The position numbers were made by a program, and so were the translations under genes. Below the pieces are notes generated by a model. That model was given only the letters and a program-made list of their open reading frames with translations. It did not search any database and was not told the DNA's origin. A DNA stretch of 34,937 nt from Halorubrum ezzemoulense DSM 17463 (GTDB lineage Archaea > Halobacteriota > Halobacteria > Halobacteriales > Haloferacaceae), in assembly GCF_002114285.1 (NCBI RefSeq), contig NZ_NEDJ01000034.1, positions 1 to 34,937 on the forward strand, in the 5' to 3' direction. Of this stretch, positions 1 to 6,918 are shown piece after piece. Numbering within the stretch: the stretch's first letter is position 1; each line of letters begins with the position of its first letter.

Positions 1-6
1 CGTCGA

Positions 7-40
7 GTCTCGTGGGCTCGGAGATGTGTATAGGGGACGG
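7..40 (+). other. Nextera transposase adapter remnant (assembly artefact)
   Basis: Bases 7-40 match the 34-base Nextera read-2 transposase adapter from memory. The first 26 bases match fully, and the mosaic-end part differs only by three A-to-G changes. It is library-derived sequence, not genome. It marks the left edge of the window as a contig end that was not fully trimmed. Bases 1-6 are probably also not genomic. Confidence 0.93.
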
Positions 41-128
41 CGCGAGGACGACGCAGGCGACGTAAGCACCGCAGCGAGTGAGCGGAGCGAACGAGCGAGG
101 AGCGCAACGAGCGTGCGTCGTCCTCGCG
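41..128. repeat. Long inverted repeat with 15-bp perfect arms
   Basis: Bases 41-55 are the exact reverse complement of 114-128, with 58 bases between them. The spacer is rich in short GAGCGA/GAGCGC-type runs. The element starts directly after the adapter remnant, so it may have caused the assembly to stop here. No coding capacity is apparent. Confidence 0.75.
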
Positions 129-219
129 ACTGGGGCTTCGGCGGTGTTCGCCGTCGATCCGCCACCAGTCATTTATAAACAAGCGACTGTGGCTTCGGCG
201 GTGTTCGCCGTCGATCCGC
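126..219 (+). repeat. Two copies of a 37-base intergenic repeat, 57 bases apart
   Basis: Bases 126-162 and 183-219 are near-identical (36 of 37 positions). Each contains a short self-complementary core around GGCGGTGTTCGCC. Each is followed by an AT-rich TATA-like patch (171-180 and 230-236). Diverged copies lie at 17615-17651 and 17678-17710, so this is a dispersed intergenic family. It could be a cryptic small-RNA or promoter element, or a non-autonomous repeat. The function is unknown. Confidence 0.7.
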
Positions 220-328
220 TATCAGCCAGTTATATCTGAACGGATACGGCGGCTATCCACCGATCGGCGACCTCGATTTATCACCTAACGACTCGGCACT
301 GACCAGCAACGACTACGGACTCCGCTTA

Positions 329-1192
329 TCAGTCTGATTCGATCTCGTTCGCGGCCGCGAGCACCTCGTCGTGGAGTGCGCCGTTCGAGGCGACCAGCCC
401 GGTCGAGTCGTGCCGCCAGCGGTTCCCGTCCAAGTCCGTCACGCGCCCGCCGGCCTGCCGGATCGCGAAGACGCCTGCCACCGTGTCCCACGGGTTCGCC
501 GCGACGTTCGTGATCGTCCCCTCCAGCCCGCCGGCGGCGACGGTGGGCAGGACCACCTGCGCCGCGCCGAGCCGGCGCATATCGCCGAAGCGGGTGACAA
601 TCGCCTCGCAGGCGCGGGCGTACTCGTCGCGGGCGTCGTATTCCCACCAGATCGTCGGGTCGACGGTCGCGTGCCGGGTCTCGGTCACGCCGCTCACCGC
701 GATCGGTTCGCCGTTGCGGTACGCGCCCTCGGCGTCGGCGATGTAGGTGTCGCCGAGCGCGGGCGCGACGATCGCCGCCGCCACCGGCTCGCCGTCGACG
801 ACGGCGGCGACCGCGGTGGCCCACACGCGGATGTCGCGGACGTAGTTGTGGGTTCCGTCGATGGGGTCGATCACCCACGCGGGGCCCGACTCGGGGACCG
901 TCTTGCGCTCGTCCTCTTCCTCGCCGACGACCGCGTCGTCGGGGTACGACTCGCGGATCGACTCGATGACGGCGCGCTGGGCGGCGCGGTCCGCCTCGGT
1001 CACCACGTCGTCCTCGCCTTTCGTCTCCACCGCGATGTCGCTCCGGAAGCCCTCGTTCGCCACCGCGGCGCCCGCCTCCGCGGCACGCTTCGCGACCGCG
1101 GCGCGTTCGTCGACGTCGTCCGTGCGGGCCGCGGGAGCGGGGACCTCCTCGCGCCCGCCCGAATCGGCGCCGCGCTCGTCTGCGTCGGTCAT
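329..1192 (-). CDS. Inositol monophosphatase family protein
   Basis: This 287-residue protein belongs to the Mg2+-dependent, Li+-sensitive phosphatase family that includes inositol-1-phosphatase, archaeal fructose-1,6-bisphosphatase and CysQ. The metal-binding signatures are all present: GEEEDE at about residues 90-95, DPIDGT at 109-114 and NPWD at 233-236 with its conserved Asp. The first ~25 residues are an acidic extension before the conserved fold. The ATG at 1192 is supported by a TATA box on the minus strand (1218-1223) about 28 bases upstream, as expected for a leaderless mRNA. In archaea these enzymes may act on inositol phosphate or fructose bisphosphate; the sequence does not decide which. 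It is expected to be cytoplasmic. Confidence 0.93.
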   Translation of the reverse strand: MTDADERGADSGGREEVPAPAARTDDVDERAAVAKRAAEAGAAVANEGFRSDIAVETKGEDDVVTEADRAAQRAVIESIRESYPDDAVVGEEEDERKTVPESGPAWVIDPIDGTHNYVRDIRVWATAVAAVVDGEPVAAAIVAPALGDTYIADAEGAYRNGEPIAVSGVTETRHATVDPTIWWEYDARDEYARACEAIVTRFGDMRRLGAAQVVLPTVAAGGLEGTITNVAANPWDTVAGVFAIRQAGGRVTDLDGNRWRHDSTGLVASNGALHDEVLAAANEIESD

Positions 1193-1215
1193 GCGCCCAG
1201 TCGACGCCGCCGCGG

Positions 1216-1224
1216 AGTATAAAC
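1216..1224 (-). promoter_or_regulatory. TATA box of the inositol-monophosphatase-family gene
   Basis: TTTATA on the minus strand, centred about 28 bases before the ATG at 1192. This is the spacing expected for a leaderless archaeal promoter. Confidence 0.6.
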
Positions 1225-1276
1225 GTCGGTTCGACGCGGGGCGCGAGTCGAAATTAACTCAGTTCCGAATCCGAGT

Positions 1277-1286
1277 ACATTTAAGT
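1277..1286 (+). promoter_or_regulatory. TATA box of the small acidic protein gene
   Basis: ATTTAAGT on the plus strand, centred about 28 bases upstream of the ATG at 1310. It supports that ATG over the in-frame TTG at 1304. Confidence 0.6.
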
Positions 1287-1309
1287 AGGTCGGAGTCGGA
1301 CAATTGGAT

Positions 1310-1567
1310 ATGAAACCCGAGGAAGCGGTCCGTCAGCTCGAGTACACCATCGACGCCTCGCTCGACGAGATCGGTCAGCGCGCCGCCGCCGGCTACCGGC
1401 CCACCTTCGAGCGCGTCGCCGAGCGCGCCGACGGGGCCGCGGTGTACGACCTCGCGGGCGAACTCTCCGAAGAGGTCGTCGACGGCTCTTGCCCCTCCCC
1501 GGCGGAGGCGAACGCGGCCGCCGAGCGCGTCCTCGACGACTGGGCGTACACCGACGGCGGGGAGTAG
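1310..1567 (+). CDS. Small acidic conserved-type protein of unknown function
   Basis: This 85-residue acidic protein has no signal peptide or membrane segment and is predicted to be largely helical. It begins KPEEAVRQLEYTIDASLDEI and ends in a DDWAYTDGGE tail. I do not recognise a named family, although proteins of this size and composition are common in haloarchaea. The ATG at 1310 was chosen over the in-frame TTG at 1304 because the TATA box at 1277-1286 would place a leaderless transcript start at or next to it. The gene stands alone, divergent from the phosphatase gene. Its third-codon-position GC bias matches a real haloarchaeal gene. Confidence 0.75.
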   Translation: MKPEEAVRQLEYTIDASLDEIGQRAAAGYRPTFERVAERADGAAVYDLAGELSEEVVDGSCPSPAEANAAAERVLDDWAYTDGGE

Positions 1568-1631
1568 GAACGTTAGCCTCGCGGTCCGGCTCTTCTCTCG
1601 CGTCTCTTGTCTCGACCGCTACCCACGGCGA

Positions 1632-3209
1632 TCACCGCGGCGCGCGCCGAACTAGGAATAGCGTCGCGAGGACGATCCCGACGAGCGCCGCGAGCCCCGC
1701 GAGGTCGCTGAGATCGAACTCGGACAGCTCCGGACTCGACCCGCCGCCGTCGTCCGCCGATCCCGGTGCTCCATCGTCGCCGTTCCCTACTCTGTCTCCG
1801 GCGTCAAACTCGGTTCCATCGTCGCCCGAGCCCTCCGCTTGATCCGTCACCGTGACGGATCCGAGGATCGGACCGTCCCCAGTCGCTCTCGTCCTGACCG
1901 CCTCGCCCGCGAGAACGAGGTCGTACTCCCCCGGCTCACTGAACCGAACCGTCACCGACTCGGTCGCCGTCGCGCCCGGGCCGATATCGACCGCGACCGC
2001 TTCGTCGCCCGCGACCGCCTCGGCGTCGGCAGTCTCGACCCGGATCGTCTCGTCCCTTGCGGGGGCCGGCCCGCGGTTCTCGATGTCGACCGCGACCGTC
2101 AGGGGCTCGCCAGGCGCGACCTCCTCGTCGGAGAGGTTCGTCTCGGTCGGGGCCAGCGCCGGGCGCTCGGCCGCGACCGCGAACGCGGAGAACTCCTCGG
2201 TGGCGGCCCGCAGCCTGACCGTCTCGCTCCCCTCGTCGACGACGCGCATCTCGGCGCGCTCCCAGCCCGTCTCGGTCTCGCGGTAGGCGGCGACCCGCTC
2301 GGGGGCGACCCCGGCCGCGGCGAGCCGGTCGCGGTCCACGACGATCTCGGCGGTCGCCTCCGCGACCGGCTGGCCGGGCTCCGCGAACTCGACCGCGTAG
2401 TACCCGAGGGGGTCGACGCCAGGCGGTGGCGGCGGCGCCTCCGCAGGCCGGTCGCTCAGTCCCCGCACCGCGAACTCGACGTCGCCGGGCGACTCCCGGA
2501 CGAACGTCAGCCGGTCGAGCCGGATCGCGGGGTCGCCGACGCGGAGCCCCCGCAGGTCGACCGCGGTCTCGTCCCCGCCGACGACCGACCGGAGCGTCAC
2601 CTCTCGGACGCTCGGGGACGCGCGAGCGACCGAGACGATCGGGTCGGTGGTGAGGCTCGGGTCGTCGGCCTCGCCGCCGTCGCCGCTCGGGTTCTCTCCG
2701 TAGGGCGGTTCCTCCGGCTCCGCGGCTCTAGCGTGGACCGATATCTCGTCGATGAGTCGGTCGCCCGGGACGACCCCGGCGACGCGGGTGTCGATCCGGA
2801 CGCCTACCGGGACGGCGTCGTTCTCGGGCGTGAGCCGCGCGGCCCGCTCGGGGCTCTCGACCGGCTCGCCGTCGACGACGAAGGTGACGCCCGTGCCCTT
2901 GTGTTCGATCCACGCCTCGGCGGTCGCGTTCCCGTCGTAGGTGATATAGAAGAGCGCCTCTTGGGCGGCGAACGCGCCGACGTTGACCCCATCGTGTTCG
3001 ATTCGGGGGTTGTCCTCGGTGATGTCGATCGCGAGTTCGCCGCCTTCGTCGAGGTATGCGTAGGGGTTGTCGCCGGGCTGGAGAGCGACGTCGTCGGTGA
3101 TGGGATCGATGGGTTGATACAAGACGACAGCGCCGGTGGAGACCGCGAGGAGGACGGTGACCGCAACGGCAGCGAGCGCGAGGAAAGAGGTCGATGCTCG
3201 GGACGACAT
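1632..3209 (-). CDS. Exported surface protein with PGF-pre-PGF-like and CARDB-like domains
   Basis: This 525-residue protein is probably exported and anchored. A hydrophobic N-terminal segment (residues ~8-31) is followed by a DUF1102-like beta region (~35-165, including AYLDEGGELAIDITEDNP). A Pro/Gly/Asp-rich linker follows. A PGF-pre-PGF-like stretch around 290-350 ends in EEFSAFAVAAERP. A CARDB-like beta domain around 360-440 contains VDIENRGPAP. An acidic Ser/Gly/Asp linker leads to a C-terminal membrane helix (~505-522) followed by RRAPR, a sorting-signal-like architecture. The ATG at 3209 was chosen because the hydrophobic segment begins just after it; the in-frame start at 3239 would only add a short charged extension. 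It lies beside two further exported proteins on the same strand. The domain names are pattern-based; the ligand and role are unknown. Confidence 0.8.
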   Translation of the reverse strand: MSSRASTSFLALAAVAVTVLLAVSTGAVVLYQPIDPITDDVALQPGDNPYAYLDEGGELAIDITEDNPRIEHDGVNVGAFAAQEALFYITYDGNATAEAWIEHKGTGVTFVVDGEPVESPERAARLTPENDAVPVGVRIDTRVAGVVPGDRLIDEISVHARAAEPEEPPYGENPSGDGGEADDPSLTTDPIVSVARASPSVREVTLRSVVGGDETAVDLRGLRVGDPAIRLDRLTFVRESPGDVEFAVRGLSDRPAEAPPPPPGVDPLGYYAVEFAEPGQPVAEATAEIVVDRDRLAAAGVAPERVAAYRETETGWERAEMRVVDEGSETVRLRAATEEFSAFAVAAERPALAPTETNLSDEEVAPGEPLTVAVDIENRGPAPARDETIRVETADAEAVAGDEAVAVDIGPGATATESVTVRFSEPGEYDLVLAGEAVRTRATGDGPILGSVTVTDQAEGSGDDGTEFDAGDRVGNGDDGAPGSADDGGGSSPELSEFDLSDLAGLAALVGIVLATLFLVRRAPR

Positions 3210-3381
3210 TAAATATAATGATCTATCTCGAGGTACCAAAGTAATCGGTCCTCAATTAGGCATCGAGCAGTGGCCTCGTATTATAAACTATATATACTTA
3301 TCAATCAACATATGTATACTCGACAAGAGGATCAGATCACGACGGAACGCGTCTCATCGTCAGCCGAAAATTAAAATTCGG
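3210..3381. promoter_or_regulatory. AT-rich intergenic segment, likely promoter region of the surface-protein gene
   Basis: This segment is far more AT-rich than its surroundings and contains several TATA-like stretches (for example 3280-3304 and 3210-3220). The 3280-3304 box read on the minus strand could serve the gene starting at 3209, with a leader of about 50 bases. No Shine-Dalgarno sequence is visible. Confidence 0.4.
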
Positions 3382-4013
3382 TTAGGAGACGGCACCGGGC
3401 TCGACCGTCAGCGACGCGGTGAAGAAGTCCCCGACGTCGCCACTATAAGAGTTGACGACAAATGAAACACCTAACGCGTCGCCAGGATCGAGTTCTAGTG
3501 ACGGTGCTGCGGTCTGGTCTGGATACCGAACTCCGGACAGTTTCTCGCTCGAATCATGGATTTCGAACAGGAATCTCGTGTGACCGGCATCCGAGCTGTT
3601 GCTGGTCAGATCTAAGGTGAAGGTGATACTCATCGTGCTATCCGTCTGGTTTGATATCAGGAAAGGCGATTCGAAGTCGTCGGTACTGGCACCGACCGGA
3701 TTGCTCGTCGTTTCCAACGTGGACCAATCCGGCGTCACCTTGGGATACGTCTCAGTGAGGTAACCGAACTGGTAGATAGAGTTGACATTAACTCCCGGAT
3801 CGGCGATGGAGATCGATAACTGGCCGTTGTCAGCTTTAGTAACGCCGGCAGCCTCATTGTTCGGAATCAGAGCGACGAGGCTTTGCGAGTCGCTGACGAC
3901 TGAGATGTTTGCGTCTCGGTTCATTGAGCAGGGGTAAATGCTCCAGTTCCGAGCGTTGCGCTGCCGCCCGTGACAGTCGCACTCAGTCCGAGGAGAAGTT
4001 TTATTCGTTTCAT
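3382..4013 (-). pseudogene. Frameshifted exported protein (signal peptide separated from mature domain)
   Basis: Read on the minus strand from the ATG at 4013, 30 codons give a start with two basic residues, a hydrophobic stretch and the export-type ending GTGAFTPAQ, followed by TGA. The TGA overlaps an ATG at 3924 that opens a 180-residue beta-rich mature domain in another frame. Adding one base near 3925 would join the two. It would also place Arg and the SLV triplet at the same distances after GTGAFT as Arg and AYL in the neighbours at 4227-5021 and 6052-6912. The simplest reading is one gene with a single-base deletion, either true decay or a sequencing error. An ATGA-coupled pair is formally possible but would leave the mature part without a signal. 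AT content is above that of the flanking genes. Confidence 0.72.
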
Positions 4014-4226
4014 TAGTGTTTCAGACGGCTATCCAAGTTGTGATAGAATCTTCCGTACGTCCTCCACTCATTATCGTAACTCCTTGCCGCGCAACTGACT
4101 CTCGCTTTGCCGTGAATCGGAGTTGTCCCACCGTTTTCAGACTTTGTGGGTGGCAGCGTATCGAAGTGAAAAGTGGAGCCGTCAACAGCGTAGCCGCGTG
4201 CTGTCGAAGGCTACTTGAGCGTGTAA

Positions 4227-5021
4227 TTATTCCACGCCGGGATCTGCCGCCTCGTTGGCGCTGATGACGAGTTCCTCAGCTAGCAAGGTACCAGCACCCG
4301 TCTCGCCACCAGTCGTGTCCACTTGGATTGAGACGTAGACCGACTCGCCCGGAGGGATTGCCTCGTCTTGCGGATTTCCGTTGTTGAAACTCAGAGCCTC
4401 AGTTGCCTCGTCTTTTTCAGGGCTATCGTCCTCGTCGTTTAGGTCAAGTTCCGAAGTGTTCGTCGCGGTCGCACCATCAAGCTGGCTATCGGCGCCGCTT
4501 CCGCTGATAGCGGTCGCCTTCCCCTGTAGGTACACTGTCGCGTTAGTATTCGAGCTGGAAGTATTCAGTCCGATCTCAATATCGAGCGTTTGTCCGCTCT
4601 GATTACTGAGGACGAAAGCCGACTGATCCACAGGAGGAGACACGTTAGCGGTAGCGAGCGGCTCGCCTTCACCCTCAGCAGCCGGGGTGGTGTTTGAGTC
4701 GAAGAGACTCTCAAAGTCGATACCATCTCCAGTCGCGCCATCGTTCATCGCGCCGAGTTGGTACCGTGAGTCATCGTTAACACCAGATCCGCTCGCATCC
4801 TCATCAAAATCAATGTACAGCTCGCCGCCTGATTTGCCAACCCTATCTCCGACACCACGGGCGCCACCGGCATTAAGCTGGAGGTAGGCGTTACTGTCGT
4901 TCTGAACCCCGATGTCCGCAGTACGCGGCACCGTTGCTGCGGTAAATGCCCCAGTCCCTGTTGCGGCTGCCCCGCCGGCAGCGAGCGATCCGAGTCCGAT
5001 CACGAACTTGCGCCGTTCCAT
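4227..5021 (-). CDS. Exported DUF1102-like protein with Tat-type signal
   Basis: This 264-residue protein begins MERRKFVIGLGSLAAGG, a twin-arginine-like motif (RRKFV) followed by a hydrophobic segment and GTGAFT at residues 22-27. The mature part is rich in Asn, Ser, Thr, Asp and Gly, is predicted to be mostly beta, and has no cysteine or C-terminal anchor. AYL at 45-47 and the SGVN- and ISIQVDTTGG-type strands resemble DUF1102-family haloarchaeal proteins. The ATG at 5021 is preferred over the in-frame start at 5033 because GGTGAG lies about 8 bases upstream, a good Shine-Dalgarno sequence. Base composition is less GC-rich than neighbouring housekeeping genes, hinting at different origin or selection. 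A filament or envelope role is inferred only by analogy with TasA/camelysin-like secreted proteins. Confidence 0.83.
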   Translation of the reverse strand: MERRKFVIGLGSLAAGGAAATGTGAFTAATVPRTADIGVQNDSNAYLQLNAGGARGVGDRVGKSGGELYIDFDEDASGSGVNDDSRYQLGAMNDGATGDGIDFESLFDSNTTPAAEGEGEPLATANVSPPVDQSAFVLSNQSGQTLDIEIGLNTSSSNTNATVYLQGKATAISGSGADSQLDGATATNTSELDLNDEDDSPEKDEATEALSFNNGNPQDEAIPPGESVYVSIQVDTTGGETGAGTLLAEELVISANEAADPGVE

Positions 5022-5026
5022 GTCGT

Positions 5027-5034
5027 ATCTCACC
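5027..5034 (-). promoter_or_regulatory. Shine-Dalgarno sequence deciding the start of the DUF1102-like gene
   Basis: AGGTGAG on the minus strand lies about 8 bases before the ATG at 5021. Clear Shine-Dalgarno sites are rare in this window, where most starts look leaderless. Confidence 0.6.
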
Positions 5035-5055
5035 TGTGTTCACGCACCCTCGCAG

Positions 5056-5074
5056 CCCGGCCGTCCGGGCCGGG
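5056..5074. promoter_or_regulatory. GC-rich hairpin in the leader of the DUF1102-like gene
   Basis: CCCGGCC (5056-5062) pairs with GGCCGGG (5068-5074) across a 5-base loop. It lies about 35 bases before the start codon at 5021, in the likely 5' leader, so it could affect translation or stability. It could also be incidental in GC-rich DNA. Confidence 0.4.
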
Positions 5075-5164
5075 AGCGCTCGGATAACCCATACGGGGCA
5101 TGGTACTTCGTTATGAAATTCTCGACACGATCACGCGCTGGGCTCGATGACGCGACATGAGCGC

Positions 5165-5203
5165 CTCGATACGGATCGACCGCTCTTCGCGGCCCGTATC
5201 GAG
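5165..5203. promoter_or_regulatory. 10-bp inverted repeat in the divergent intergenic region
   Basis: CTCGATACGG (5165-5174) and its exact reverse complement CCGTATCGAG (5194-5203) are separated by 19 bases. They lie between the divergent exported-protein gene and the wHTH regulator operon. An operator for the adjacent wHTH protein is a reasonable guess. Confidence 0.45.
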
Positions 5204-5353
5204 CTGACCTTGAATCCGACGTGGAGACGCTGAAGCTGGCACCTGAAGCGCTCGCCGCGTCTCGAACACTACCTGAATACACGCGAGGACTCCGCTCCGC
5301 GGTTCAACCGTCTCTCGAGGAACCGACGAGCCGAACGTTTTCTCATCACCTTT

Positions 5354-5361
5354 CTTAAATT
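5354..5361 (+). promoter_or_regulatory. TATA box of the wHTH operon
   Basis: CTTAAATT is centred about 29 bases upstream of the ATG at 5387, which fits a leaderless start there. Confidence 0.5.
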
Positions 5362-5386
5362 AACAAGTTAATTATCCAACCTGTTT

Positions 5387-6055
5387 ATGATAGATACAAT
5401 CACACATACAAGTGAATATCGCCGGTTCGCGGGAGGGGCCGACCGGCGCCTAATTAGGGTGCTCACACCGATGCTCTCTACAACTCCGACACGCGAGACG
5501 GGTCAGAACGGAGGTGAACTGTCCGAAGACGAGGTCTTCGAAGTCCTGTCGAACAGACGACGCCGCTTCGTCATTCACGCGCTCAAGCGGGCGGAAGGCC
5601 CGATCGAGGTCTCCGAACTCTCCACGCACGTCACCGCGTGGGAACACGATATCGACCCGACGGACGTCAAGTACGAGGACCGCCGAAACGTGTACAGCAC
5701 CCTTCAGCGCACGCACCTGCCGAAGTTAGAGGAGGTGAACGTGGTGACGGTCGACGACGAGGCCAACCTCGTCGAGCCGACACCCGAGCTGGAGAGCCTC
5801 GACATCTACGTCGAAGTCCTCCGAAGCAGGGAGATCCCGTGGAGCCTCTACTACGTCGGGCTCGCGGCCCTCGCCGCCTCGCTCCTCCTCGCCGTCGTCA
5901 CGGGGACACCGGGATTCGCCGGGCTGGAGGCGCTCGACGTGGGGGTGTTCACTGCCACCGTCTTCGGGATCTCCTCGGTGGCCCACCACGTCATCGGCCG
6001 CAGGACGCGCTTGGGGAACACCGAGAAACCCCCCGAACTCCGCCGCCGAGAATGA
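5387..6055 (+). CDS. Membrane-anchored winged-helix regulator (DUF7344-like)
   Basis: This 222-residue protein has a winged-helix domain at about residues 44-120. Its recognisable core is LSEDEVFEVLSNRRRRFVIH, then ELSTHVTAWE and YSTLQRTHLPKLEE, typical of the haloarchaeal DUF7344 group. Two hydrophobic segments follow (about 156-172 and 184-203), and then a basic tail. This suggests a DNA-binding domain tethered to the membrane. The ATG at 5387 is supported by the TATA box at 5354-5361. The ATG at 5471 (194 residues) gives a more family-like short N-terminus and remains possible. Its stop overlaps the next start (ATGA), so the two are probably cotranslated, and it may regulate the exported proteins on both sides. 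Regulation is inferred from position only. Confidence 0.82.
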   Translation: MIDTITHTSEYRRFAGGADRRLIRVLTPMLSTTPTRETGQNGGELSEDEVFEVLSNRRRRFVIHALKRAEGPIEVSELSTHVTAWEHDIDPTDVKYEDRRNVYSTLQRTHLPKLEEVNVVTVDDEANLVEPTPELESLDIYVEVLRSREIPWSLYYVGLAALAASLLLAVVTGTPGFAGLEALDVGVFTATVFGISSVAHHVIGRRTRLGNTEKPPELRRRE

Positions 6056-6912
6056 ACGTCGCTACGTCGCCGTCGACCCGCGTACGGCCGCTCCGCGCGC
6101 TGAGCATCGCGCTCGCGTTCGCGGCGGCGACCGGGCTGATATTCGGCACCGCCGGGTTCACCGCGATGGAGGCCAACCGCGGGCTCGCGGTCAACGTCAC
6201 CGACGACGAGCGCGCGTACCTCGGCTCCGCGCCGCTCGCCGACGAAGTCCGCGACGGAGAGCTGACGGCAGTCGTCGAGTACCGCAACCGGTTCGGGAGC
6301 GGTCTCGACGACATCGACGTCGACGTATCGATCGCGCCGTCCGGATCGCCACGTGCGACGATCGAGTCAGTCGACTCCCCCTCGTCGCTCGACGAGGGCG
6401 CCGCCGCCGCGGTCGACGTCACCCTGCGCTGCCCGGTGCGGGAGCAAGTCCCGCTCGTCTTCGAGGTCGACGGGAACGGCGGCGGGGTGAGCGTCTCGCT
6501 CAGCCGCGTCCACACCGTCACATGCGTCCCGACGAGCCCGATGGTGACCGGCGTCCGGTACGCGGGCGTCGGGAACGCCTTCGTCGAGGCGGGCGGGGAA
6601 CGCGCGACCGTCGAGGCGACCGTTTGGCTCACCGACTCCGTCCCGGGTGCGAACGGTTCCGAGGGGAGTCTCCGGTCCGAAACTGTCGCGAGCCTGAATC
6701 CGTCGAGTCCAGTGCGGCCGCAGCTATCGACTAACGCGTCGAACGAGCGGATCGTCGGCGTCGCGTTCCCCGAGCAGGGGGTCGCGTACTTCCACCCGGG
6801 GTGGAACGGAGCGAACCACGTCGCTCCGAGAGAGGGCCCCGGCGTCAGACGAACGGGGGTTCCGCTCGACGCCGAAACCGTCCGGAACACGTCCGTCGTC
6901 GAGGACGAGTGA
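6052..6912 (+). CDS. Exported protein of the GTxxFT/AYL group
   Basis: This 286-residue protein has a basic N-terminus with RVRPLRAL, a hydrophobic segment at ~18-31, GTAGFT at 32-37, Arg at 43 and AYL at 55-57. These distances equal those in the DUF1102-like protein at 4227-5021. The mature part is beta-rich. It contains two cysteines (in RCPVRE and TCVPTSP) that could form a disulphide outside the cell, and it has no C-terminal membrane anchor. The ATG overlaps the stop of the wHTH gene, so it is the second gene of that operon. It ends 7 bases before the convergent beta-CASP gene. No enzyme motif is visible, and a structural or envelope role is the likeliest guess. Confidence 0.8.
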   Translation: MNVATSPSTRVRPLRALSIALAFAAATGLIFGTAGFTAMEANRGLAVNVTDDERAYLGSAPLADEVRDGELTAVVEYRNRFGSGLDDIDVDVSIAPSGSPRATIESVDSPSSLDEGAAAAVDVTLRCPVREQVPLVFEVDGNGGGVSVSLSRVHTVTCVPTSPMVTGVRYAGVGNAFVEAGGERATVEATVWLTDSVPGANGSEGSLRSETVASLNPSSPVRPQLSTNASNERIVGVAFPEQGVAYFHPGWNGANHVAPREGPGVRRTGVPLDAETVRNTSVVEDE

Positions 6913-6918
6913 CCCCGT

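Larger units (their letters stand above)
1..328. other. Non-coding left end
   Basis: The stretch holds the adapter remnant, the long inverted repeat and the paired 37-base repeats. The remainder (230-328) is moderately AT-rich and lies downstream of the minus-strand phosphatase gene. I see no gene, tRNA or rRNA in it. Confidence 0.7.
5022..5386. promoter_or_regulatory. Divergent promoter region of the exported-protein cluster
   Basis: This 365-base region separates the minus-strand DUF1102-like gene from the plus-strand wHTH operon. It contains the Shine-Dalgarno site, the leader hairpin, the 10-bp inverted repeat and an AT-rich TATA-like patch at 5354-5361. I see no convincing gene in it. 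Confidence 0.6.

Noticed and set aside
371-1313. Long open frames on the plus strand opposite the phosphatase gene
   Set aside because: They are Arg/Ala/Pro-rich products of GC-rich DNA read against the true gene, without recognisable motifs. The minus-strand frame carries the complete phosphatase signatures.
3924-4013. Independent 30-residue peptide gene overlapping the next gene by ATGA
   Set aside because: The peptide is exactly a signal segment and its spacing to the downstream domain matches the paralogues after one base is restored. A frameshift is simpler.
5040-5282. 80-residue frame on the minus strand in the divergent region
   Set aside because: It has Ser/Arg-rich composition and no motif, and overlaps two inverted repeats and the Shine-Dalgarno site. 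It is better explained as regulatory DNA.
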